From Thermoplasmata archaeon (GTDB lineage Archaea > Thermoplasmatota > Thermoplasmata > WALJ01), in contig JALSOU010000164.1 of NCBI GenBank assembly GCA_026986305.1, positions 1-8,220 on the forward strand: a stretch of DNA of 8,220 bases, read 5' to 3'. The notes under the pieces are model-generated. The model did no database searches. It worked only from the letters and a program-made list of their open reading frames with translations, and was not told where the DNA came from. This document shows positions 1-4,272 of the stretch, piece after piece (within the stretch, counting starts at the first letter, position 1; every line of letters begins with the position of its first letter). Made by a program: the position numbers and the translations under genes.

Positions 1-64
1 TGTATCTTCCCGGATAGATGACATCTGTATTGACATCATCTCCATATTTGTGTGCTTTACCCAT
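1..64 (-). CDS. leuD: 3-isopropylmalate/homoaconitate dehydratase small subunit, 5' end only
   Basis: Only the first 21 codons are present; the gene runs off the left edge. They read MGKAHKYGDDVNTDVIYPGRY, the characteristic N-terminus of LeuD/HacB small subunits (G-K-x-x-K-[FY]-G-D-x-[IV]-N-T-D-x-I-x-P-x-[RK]-Y). The small subunit is the swivelling domain that pairs with the iron-sulfur large subunit to isomerise 2-isopropylmalate to 3-isopropylmalate in leucine synthesis, or homocitrate to homoisocitrate in the homoaconitase version. The ATG overlaps the leuC stop by one base (TAATG), so the two are co-transcribed and probably translationally coupled. A very strong ribosome binding site precedes it. 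Seen: the motif and the overlap. Inferred: the exact substrate, because the loop after GRY that separates the two activities lies outside the window. Only the first base of the next codon (A) is visible, so that residue is not leucine. Confidence 0.9.
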   Translation of the reverse strand, partial: MGKAHKYGDDVNTDVIYPGRY

Positions 65-1320
65 TAAATCACCTCCCTCGGGTCGCTTATTTTTCCTTTT
101 ATTGCAGTAGCTGCTGCGGTTGCAGGCGATCCCAGATATATCTCAGCCTCCTTGGATCCCATCCTTCCTTTGAAGTTGCGGTTAGCTGTGCTCAAGCATC
201 TTTCACCTGGCGCCAGAACTCCTTCATGCGCTCCCAAGCACGGACCGCATCCGGGATTCATCACCAGCGCTCCCGCTCTTATGAATGTCTCCAGTATGCC
301 CTCTTTCATGGCATCCATGTAAACCTCCCAAGATGCGGGGAAAACTAGCATTCTAACCCTTGGATGCACCTTCTTTCCTTTGAGAATGGATGCGGCAACC
401 CTAAGGTCTTCAAGCCTTCCATTGGTGCATGTCCCTAAAAAGACCTGGTCTATCTCTATATCCTCTGCCTCATCTATGTCGTGAACATTGTCAACCGTAT
501 GCGGAAAAGCTATCTTCGGAACAAGGTCCTCCGCATCATATTCCCTTCTTTTCTGATATTCTGCATCTTCATCAGCCCTAACAGGATTATATGGTTTAAG
601 CGCTCTTCCTTTCAGATACTCCTCGGTCTTTTCATCGTAATCCATTATTCCTGTTTTAGCACCCATCTCAGCCGCCAGATTTGTGAGTACCATTCTGGAC
701 GCTATACTCATGTTGCTTATTGTTTCACCTCTGAACTCAACGCTCATGTAATTCGCTCCATCTGCCCTTATATCGCCGATTATGTGCAGAGCCAGATCTT
801 TTGCATAAACTCCTTTCGGCATCTTTCCGTTGACGATTATCTCAAAGCTCTCAGGAACCCTCAGCCACAGATGGCCTGTGGCCCATATGGCTGCAACCTC
901 GCTCCTTCCTATTCCTGCGGCGAAGGCATTGAAAGCCCCTGCTGTTGGTGTGTGGGAATCAGAGCCAAGTATGAGTGAGCCGGGTAAGTCATGGCCCCGC
1001 TCAGCCATAACCTGATGGCATATTCCTGCATTAAGGCCGTGGAAGTACTTTATACCCTGCTCCTCCACGAACTTCCTTATATCCAGATGGTTCTGAGCAT
1101 ATTCTGGAGTTGAAGGCGGGACAACATGGTCTAAAATTATTACGATCTTCTCAGGGTTCCATACCCTTTCCACACCTATCTTTTTGAAGGTCTTTGAAAT
1201 GGCAGCCGCGTTGTCGTGGCTCATCACCCAGTCAGGTTCTGGTGTGACGATCTGGCCGACTTCAACCTCCTTCAATCCTGCTGCTCTTGCTAATATCTTC
1301 TGGGCTATGGTCTGGGACAT
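64..1320 (-). CDS. leuC: 3-isopropylmalate dehydratase large subunit (LeuC/HacA family)
   Basis: This is the iron-sulfur hydro-lyase subunit, expected to act in the cytoplasm with LeuD, moving a hydroxyl group between adjacent carbons of 2-isopropylmalate or, in the homoaconitase variant, a homocitrate-derived substrate. The 418-residue length is normal for the archaeal LeuC/HacA branch. Visible marks are the GSDSHT motif (residues 119-124), the three [4Fe-4S] ligands Cys298 (in GTCTNGR), Cys358 and Cys361 (in NPGCGPCLG), and the STANRNFKGRMG segment (377-388), which matches the family's [TS]-S-N-R-N-F-x-G-R region. The ATG at 1320 has no ribosome binding site but lies about 26 bases from a minus-strand TATA box, as expected for a leaderless mRNA. 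leuD follows with a one-base overlap. LeuC and HacA are hard to separate from the large subunit alone, so leucine synthesis is the likely but not proven role. All catalytic motifs appear intact. Confidence 0.93.
   Translation of the reverse strand: MSQTIAQKILARAAGLKEVEVGQIVTPEPDWVMSHDNAAAISKTFKKIGVERVWNPEKIVIILDHVVPPSTPEYAQNHLDIRKFVEEQGIKYFHGLNAGICHQVMAERGHDLPGSLILGSDSHTPTAGAFNAFAAGIGRSEVAAIWATGHLWLRVPESFEIIVNGKMPKGVYAKDLALHIIGDIRADGANYMSVEFRGETISNMSIASRMVLTNLAAEMGAKTGIMDYDEKTEEYLKGRALKPYNPVRADEDAEYQKRREYDAEDLVPKIAFPHTVDNVHDIDEAEDIEIDQVFLGTCTNGRLEDLRVAASILKGKKVHPRVRMLVFPASWEVYMDAMKEGILETFIRAGALVMNPGCGPCLGAHEGVLAPGERCLSTANRNFKGRMGSKEAEIYLGSPATAAATAIKGKISDPREVI
68..77 (-). promoter_or_regulatory. 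Shine-Dalgarno site of leuD
   Basis: On the minus strand this reads GGGAGGTGAT, a near-complete complement to the archaeal 16S rRNA 3' end, followed by three bases (TTA) and the ATG of leuD. It lies inside the last codons of leuC. It fixes the leuD start and gives the spacing rule used here to choose two other starts (1868 and 4273). Confidence 0.85.
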
Positions 1321-1340
1321 AATAGTGAATTGCCTGTGTT

Positions 1341-1348
1341 TATTATAG
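1341..1348 (-). promoter_or_regulatory. TATA box for leuC
   Basis: The minus strand reads ACTATAATA here, preceded by a purine-rich stretch (GGCGGAAA) that could be the TFB recognition element. The centre is about 26 bases from the leuC ATG, so transcription would begin at or next to the start codon. This fits the absence of a ribosome binding site. Transcription has not been shown. Confidence 0.55.
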
Positions 1349-1370
1349 TTTCCGCCTCAAATCCTCAGAA

Positions 1371-1382
1371 GATATATATAAT
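1371..1382 (+). promoter_or_regulatory. TATA box for the winged-helix gene cluster
   Basis: The sequence GATATATATAAT is a strong archaeal TATA element with a purine-rich BRE-like stretch (CAGAA) just upstream. Its centre lies about 28 bases before the GTG at 1405, so the mRNA would start at or a few bases before that codon. It sits within about 30 bases of the opposing leuC TATA box, so a regulator bound here could affect both directions. Confidence 0.6.
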
Positions 1383-1404
1383 GTGACCACCCTCCATTTC
1401 ACAA

Positions 1405-1863
1405 GTGGTTCATGTGAGTGAAGATGAGAGCGTCCTGAAAAGGCTGGAAAAGATAGAATCCATGCTGCGGAAATACATGGAAGACGAATATCTCCAGTAC
1501 ATAAGGAAGATTCTCGGCTCATATTTCAGGCTCATCGAGATATACATGAAGGACGGCAGAATAAGTCCGGCTTCGATTTTTCCCGAGATAAAGGACGAGA
1601 TTTCCAGAGATATCGTGGAGATTCTCTTTTTGAGGGGTTCCATGAACACCACGGAGATAACAAGAGAGCTCAGAAACAGGAGGGGGAGCGCCTCCAGAAG
1701 AATAGTTAGAGAAAGGCTGCAGACTCTGGTGGATAGAGGGGTTCTGGACTGCGTTGAAAAGAAAAGCGAGAAGGAATACATGGTATCAGAGCATGCCATG
1801 AGAAGGTGGTTAAAAGTGCTCGGTATTGATATAAGGAGTGAAAGCCCTGATGGTAAACGGTGA
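1405..1863 (+). CDS. winged-helix DNA-binding protein with N-terminal coiled coil
   Basis: A 152-residue soluble, basic protein. Residues 5-30 (DESVLKRLEKIESMLRKYMED) have a heptad pattern typical of a short coiled coil, so a dimer is likely. Residues 65-130 look like a winged helix-turn-helix: a helix with DIVEILFLRG, then MNTTEITRELRNRRGSASRRIVRERLQTLVDRGVLD with a probable recognition helix around residues 95-110, and a wing at VEKKSEKEYMVSE. Archaeal proteins of this build are usually transcription regulators; no ligand-binding domain is apparent. The GTG at 1405 was chosen because a TATA box lies about 28 bases upstream, giving a leaderless message; GTG 1414 is an alternative. It heads a tight cluster and its stop (1861-1863) lies within the ribosome binding site of the next gene. 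It may regulate its own cluster or the divergent leuCD operon; this is inference. Confidence 0.8.
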   Translation: MVHVSEDESVLKRLEKIESMLRKYMEDEYLQYIRKILGSYFRLIEIYMKDGRISPASIFPEIKDEISRDIVEILFLRGSMNTTEITRELRNRRGSASRRIVRERLQTLVDRGVLDCVEKKSEKEYMVSEHAMRRWLKVLGIDIRSESPDGKR

Positions 1864-1864
1864 T
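1859..1864 (+). promoter_or_regulatory. Shine-Dalgarno site selecting ATG 1868
   Basis: GGTGAT, three-base spacer AAA, then ATG. It overlaps the TGA stop of the winged-helix gene (1861-1863), so a terminating ribosome would cover the next initiation site. Confidence 0.7.
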
Positions 1865-1867
1865 AAA

Positions 1868-2203
1868 ATGGATGAAGACGACAGAAAGGATGTAGAGGAA
1901 CTGAAAGAAGTGATGAGCACCCTGAAAGAAACGGTCCCTGACCTGATAAAAGGGATAGTGGATGCTCTCTACTCGGCACAGAATGCAGAGGATTTCGGAA
2001 AACAGGTAGCGAACTTCTACAAATCCATGATAGATGCCGGCATGGACAAAAAAGAGGCTTTTGCGCTGACAAAGCAGTTCATGGATAGCAGGGACATCGT
2101 CGGAGTGGTGAAAAAGATGCTGTCCAGTGGCGACCTAAAAGACCTCAAAGATCTTAAGAACATAAAGATAAACATAAACGGAGAAGAGGAGGAAGAGGAC
2201 TGA
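1868..2203 (+). CDS. small acidic helical protein, function unknown
   Basis: A 111-residue soluble protein I do not recognise. It is predicted nearly all helical: a charged first helix (DRKDVEELKEVMSTLKETV), then amphipathic helices including NFYKSMIDAGMDKKEAFALTKQFMD, then a DLK-repeat linker and a very acidic C-terminus (GEEEEED). The FYxxxIDAGxxxxEAxxLTKxF pattern recurs in many archaeal and phage small helical proteins and does not give a function. The start was chosen because GGTGAT at 1859-1864 is followed by three bases and this ATG, the same arrangement as in leuD; GTG 1838 or ATG 1850 would add 10 or 6 residues but have poorer sites. The upstream stop TGA lies inside this ribosome binding site, implying coupled translation. 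The next gene starts two bases after this stop. A role with the membrane proteins that follow, perhaps as a soluble partner, is only suggested by the arrangement. Confidence 0.78.
   Translation: MDEDDRKDVEELKEVMSTLKETVPDLIKGIVDALYSAQNAEDFGKQVANFYKSMIDAGMDKKEAFALTKQFMDSRDIVGVVKKMLSSGDLKDLKDLKNIKININGEEEEED
2132..2167 (+). repeat. 9-base coding tandem repeat (DLK units)
   Basis: Three in-frame copies of GACCTAAAA-like units (2132-2140, 2141-2149, 2150-2158) and a weaker fourth (2159-2167) encode DLK-DLK-DLK-NIK near the C-terminus of the acidic protein. The copies differ mostly at third codon positions, so the protein sequence rather than the DNA has been kept. It probably forms a linker or helical extension. 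Confidence 0.6.
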
Positions 2204-2205
2204 GA

Positions 2206-2439
2206 ATGAGGCGCTCCTCTCTCCCCTATGCCCTCGCATTTGGGGTTCTAATCCTCTTAAAACTTATTTTTTCGTATTTTTCCTATCGACGCTCTGTGAA
2301 GAAGTACCGCAGAATATTCAGGAGAACCCTGATAAGGGAGGGAGTTCCAAGAAAGATGGCAAATGAGCTTTCAGAGTCGATAAAAACCATAAGGCTCAGG
2401 GACATGGCAGGCACAGTTAAATTCAGCCGTTTTATGTGA
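2206..2439 (+). CDS. small single-pass membrane protein, function unknown
   Basis: A 77-residue protein. Residues 6-27 (LPYALAFGVLILLKLIFSYFSY) form one hydrophobic membrane segment after a short MRRSS start. The remaining 50 residues are strongly basic (RRSVKKYRRIFRR) and helical, so by the positive-inside rule the tail should be cytoplasmic. The GVPRKMANELSESI stretch resembles a pattern seen in many small archaeal proteins and gives no function. The ATG is two bases after the stop of the acidic protein, and a purine-rich run (GGAGGAAGAGGA) upstream can serve as ribosome binding site. The stop overlaps the first codon of the next gene if that uses GTG 2436. A basic cytoplasmic tail encoded next to a very acidic soluble protein suggests the two might bind each other; that is speculation. 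Confidence 0.75.
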   Translation: MRRSSLPYALAFGVLILLKLIFSYFSYRRSVKKYRRIFRRTLIREGVPRKMANELSESIKTIRLRDMAGTVKFSRFM

Positions 2440-2888
2440 GCGTCTGGGGTAATTCAACATGGCAAAGCATAAAATATGGAATGGCTTATCCGCTGAGTGG
2501 TGTCATTATGGCTGTAATGAGATGGATAAGAGAGCACATGATTCCGATATCCGGAAGCATATTCGTAGTGAGCGCCATAGGTGCGTTTATATCCTCAGCA
2601 TACCTCTTTTTCATAGACAGCGTTCCTGAATTTCTGAAAGGAATGTGTGAAGCTCCCGGAAACTGGAACTACTGGATACTCCTTATATCTGCGTTTGGGC
2701 TCATGATAGGGGGATGGTATCTCTATGACACCTTGAAGAAGAAAAGGAAGTTTGAGGAACTCATGGAGACCAACAGCCGCTCTAAATTCACAAAAAACCT
2801 CCCTGACCTTGAGGATATAGCATGGTATCTAGGCAAAGAATACGAGGAGAGGTTGGAAGAGAAAAAGAGGGCTTTGAGGGTAAAATAA
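2436..2888 (+). CDS. small membrane protein with two transmembrane segments and charged C-terminal helix
   Basis: A 150-residue protein. Clear membrane segments lie at about residues 36-60 (IPISGSIFVVSAIGAFISSAYLFFI) and 78-98 (NYWILLISAFGLMIGGWYLYD), joined by a short loop with one cysteine (Cys71). The last 50 residues are charged and helical (KKKRKFEELMETNSRSKF, then NLPDLEDIAWYLGKEYEERLEEKK) and probably cytoplasmic. From memory it resembles the archaeal small membrane family called DUF3198, but I hold that weakly; the family has no known function. The GTG at 2436 overlaps the previous stop (GTGA) but has no ribosome binding site. ATG 2508, preceded by GGTGTC and three bases, is a real alternative and would give 126 residues that still contain both membrane segments. 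The gene ends exactly where the convergent YkgJ-type gene ends. Confidence 0.72.
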   Translation: MSVWGNSTWQSIKYGMAYPLSGVIMAVMRWIREHMIPISGSIFVVSAIGAFISSAYLFFIDSVPEFLKGMCEAPGNWNYWILLISAFGLMIGGWYLYDTLKKKRKFEELMETNSRSKFTKNLPDLEDIAWYLGKEYEERLEEKKRALRVK

Positions 2889-3242
2889 TCACCTTCTGTT
2901 CATTATTCGCATAGCCAAATCCCTCAATTTTTCTTCATTCTCTAGACTAAATTCCCTTGAATAAGGGCAGTAGTTATCCAGAACAACCTTTTTTGAAGAG
3001 ATGTCGTAGACCATCGGATAGTATCTGCACCCCTCAGGCCTATGTTCATATATGGAGCATCTGCCGTTTTCATCCAGAAATATGCACTTTCCATCAACAT
3101 TTTTCAGCATGAAAAATCCATCTCTCTTCAAGAAGAAATCCCTGTATCCGAGTCCTTCAATTCTCTCTATGTCCTCAGCTGTAAGCATCATCTCCGTATT
3201 GTGGCAGCACAGGGAACATGAGTGCTTCAGGCAGGGATTCAC
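2889..3242 (-). CDS. YkgJ-type cysteine-rich protein (CxxCxxCC family)
   Basis: A 117-residue protein of the YkgJ/UPF0153 group, annotated in the literature as putative zinc- or iron-chelating. It holds eight cysteines in the usual two clusters: Cys4, Cys9, Cys12 and Cys13 at the N-terminus (C-x4-C-x2-CC), then Cys53, Cys62 (GKCIFLDENGRCSIYEHRP), Cys72 (EGCRYYP) and Cys92 (DNYCPYS). The GxCxFLDxxGxCxIYExRPxxCRxYP core is highly characteristic. The metal and biochemical role of the family are not settled, so no reaction can be given. The start is GTG 3242, with GGAGAT just upstream; no other in-frame start codon lies in the preceding ~75 bases. A TATA-like element at 3282-3290 could drive it. 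It is divergent from the Mut7-C gene and convergent with the membrane gene. Length is normal for the short members and all expected cysteines are present. Confidence 0.87.
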   Translation of the reverse strand: MNPCLKHSCSLCCHNTEMMLTAEDIERIEGLGYRDFFLKRDGFFMLKNVDGKCIFLDENGRCSIYEHRPEGCRYYPMVYDISSKKVVLDNYCPYSREFSLENEEKLRDLAMRIMNRR

Positions 3243-3280
3243 ATCTCCGCATACCTTTGAGCTTAAAGAAGATTCGGAAG

Positions 3281-3291
3281 CTGTATATCTG
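3281..3291. promoter_or_regulatory. TATA-like element between the YkgJ-type and Mut7-C genes
   Basis: CTGTATATCTG is nearly symmetric and could act in either direction. On the plus strand its centre is about 25 bases before GTG 3311, consistent with a leaderless Mut7-C message. On the minus strand it would give a leader of roughly 18 bases that includes GGAGAT before GTG 3242. TTTAAG around 3259-3268 (minus) is a competing element for the latter gene. Confidence 0.4.
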
Positions 3292-3310
3292 GGTTTGAGA
3301 TGAGGGTGTT

Positions 3311-3769
3311 GTGGTAAGATTCATAGCTGATGAGATGCTTGGAACAGTTGCGAAATGGCTGAGAATCCTTGGATTCGATACTGAGTATGCTAGAGAAATG
3401 AAGGATGAGGAAATACTCATAACGGCTGAAAGAGAGGGCAGGGTTATTCTGAGCAGAGATAAGGATCTTTGCTCCACTGCGATTAAAAATGGGTTGGAAT
3501 GCATTTTTTTGGAGAGCGCAAACCTTGAAAAGGACCTTGAAATGGTGTTATCCAGCTATCCGCCAACTCCAGAGAAGTTCATGAGCAGGTGTACCATCTG
3601 CAATTCCAAGCTTGTTGAGGTGGAAAAATCCGAGGTTAAAGGAAGGGTCCCTGAAGGTGTGTATAAAAGGCAGGACAGGTTCTGGTACTGCCCAAAATGC
3701 CATAAATATTACTGGGAAGGGAGCCACTGGGAGAAGATGAGGGGTTTTCTAAATAAAATATGTGAATGA
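3311..3769 (+). CDS. Mut7-C RNase-domain protein with C-terminal zinc ribbon
   Basis: A 152-residue protein matching the Mut7-C family (PIN-like nuclease fold named for the C-terminus of C. elegans MUT-7). The N-terminal part has RFIADEMLGTVAKWLRILGFDT (residues 3-24), with the conserved acidic Asp7-Glu8 and the KWLRxLGxDT signature, and GRVILSRDKDL (43-53) with Asp50 and Asp52, together forming the expected acidic metal site. The C-terminal part is a zinc ribbon with ligands Cys94, Cys97, Cys127 and Cys130, followed by the family's YYWEGSHWEKM ending. Family knowledge suggests a metal-dependent ribonuclease, but substrates of archaeal members are not established. The start GTG 3311 is the only in-frame start nearby; GAGGGTG just upstream can act as a weak ribosome binding site, or the message may be leaderless from the TATA-like element at 3281-3291. 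It appears to be a single-gene unit, followed by a T-rich stretch. All key residues are intact. Confidence 0.92.
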   Translation: MVRFIADEMLGTVAKWLRILGFDTEYAREMKDEEILITAEREGRVILSRDKDLCSTAIKNGLECIFLESANLEKDLEMVLSSYPPTPEKFMSRCTICNSKLVEVEKSEVKGRVPEGVYKRQDRFWYCPKCHKYYWEGSHWEKMRGFLNKICE

Positions 3770-3778
3770 CTTAAATAG

Positions 3779-3788
3779 ATTTTTTCTT
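3779..3788 (+). terminator. T-rich probable terminator after the Mut7-C gene
   Basis: ATTTTTTCTT begins ten bases after the Mut7-C stop and is followed by more T runs. Archaeal RNA polymerase often stops at U-rich tracts without a hairpin, so this is a reasonable termination site. Confidence 0.5.
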
Positions 3789-3892
3789 GTTATTTAAAGA
3801 CTCTTTTCTATCGTAGTCCTCTATATCATCTAATACCCTCAGATTTTTAGTTTTTATCTAATTGAAAAAATCCTAAGAGATACTCCTCAAAG

Positions 3893-3908
3893 GGTTTTCG
3901 AAGAAACC
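3893..3908 (+). other. small hairpin
   Basis: GGTTTT-CGAA-GAAACC forms a six-pair stem (the innermost pair a G-U) with a four-base loop. It lies about 125 bases after the Mut7-C gene and shares its last three bases with the left arm of the inverted repeat at 3906-3959, so the two structures would exclude each other in RNA. Confidence 0.35.
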
Positions 3909-3959
3909 AATCATTTTATCTGTAGAGACAGACACCACTGCAAGTTTGCAATGATTGGT
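3906..3959. repeat. 10-bp inverted repeat in the intergenic region
   Basis: ACCAATCATT at 3906-3915 is perfectly matched by AATGATTGGT at 3950-3959, with 34 bases between. It could be a protein-binding site or an RNA stem. No flanking direct repeats or transposase remnants were recognised, so an insertion-sequence origin is not supported. Confidence 0.5.
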
Positions 3960-4225
3960 ACCCTTCTGAGTTTAACAGATCTCAAGCCAGATAGCGCCAT
4001 GAATTCTATTGTCTCAATCTTTGACATATAGAAGATTTCTGTTCAGGAGTTTTACTGAGCATATACACTACAAAACTCATGGATATTTTCAAATCTCCAT
4101 CTGTGAATGTTGGATTGAGAGCTAAAAAGAGATTTTACATTACTTATCTTTTGGATGGGCTGCGGTTTCGAGTTTGGCTTTTGGAAAAATATGAATGATT
4201 TTCTACTCTATACAGGAGCAAACTA

Positions 4226-4244
4226 TGAAAAAATTTCATATATG
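4226..4244 (+). promoter_or_regulatory. possible TATA region of the PKD surface-protein gene
   Basis: An A-rich run followed by TTTCATATATG lies 30-45 bases before the GTG at 4273. The gene has a clear ribosome binding site at 4264-4269, so its message needs a short leader; this element would give one of only a few bases, and TATA-like sequences near 4185 or 4207 would give longer ones. The choice is open. Confidence 0.3.
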
Positions 4245-4263
4245 AGTTCGATTATAGGTTTAC

Positions 4264-4269
4264 GGTGAT
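4264..4269 (+). promoter_or_regulatory. Shine-Dalgarno site selecting GTG 4273
   Basis: GGTGAT, three-base spacer ATT, then GTG, the same geometry as for leuD and the acidic protein. The codons that follow give a good signal peptide, so this start is well supported. Confidence 0.75.
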
Positions 4270-4272
4270 ATT

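Larger units (their letters stand above)
3770..4272. other. 503-base intergenic region with no convincing gene
   Basis: AT-rich sequence with frequent stops in the frames I read on both strands. It contains the T-rich tract at its left end, a small hairpin (3893-3908), a 10-bp inverted repeat (3906-3959), and the probable promoter and ribosome binding site of the large surface-protein gene at its right end. Reading the frame of that gene backwards meets stops at 4243-4245 and 4255-4257, so the gene does not extend further left. Short open stretches near 3950-4050 and 4021-4125 resemble no family I know. It could be a decayed gene or a long regulatory region. Confidence 0.6.

Noticed and set aside
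481..978. Open frame of 165 codons on the plus strand opposite leuC
   Set aside because: It is the antisense of a well-conserved gene with intact catalytic motifs, its product is rich in Cys, Ser and His with no recognisable domain, and it has no promoter or ribosome binding site.
1410..2072. Open frame of 220 codons on the minus strand across the winged-helix and acidic-protein genes
   Set aside because: The Ser/Leu-rich product is the usual reverse reading of Glu/Lys/Arg-rich helices; it crosses two better-supported genes with good start signals.
3906..3959. Inverted repeat as ends of a mobile element
   Set aside because: Only 54 bases in all, with no target-site duplication or transposase sequence nearby.
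4021..4125. Short TTG-initiated open stretch in the intergenic region
   Set aside because: It has about 34 residues, no ribosome binding site and no family resemblance.
4225..4245. Six-codon ORF just upstream of the PKD gene (MKKFHI), a possible leader peptide
   Set aside because: It is very short, has no run of a single amino acid and no attenuator-like hairpin after it.
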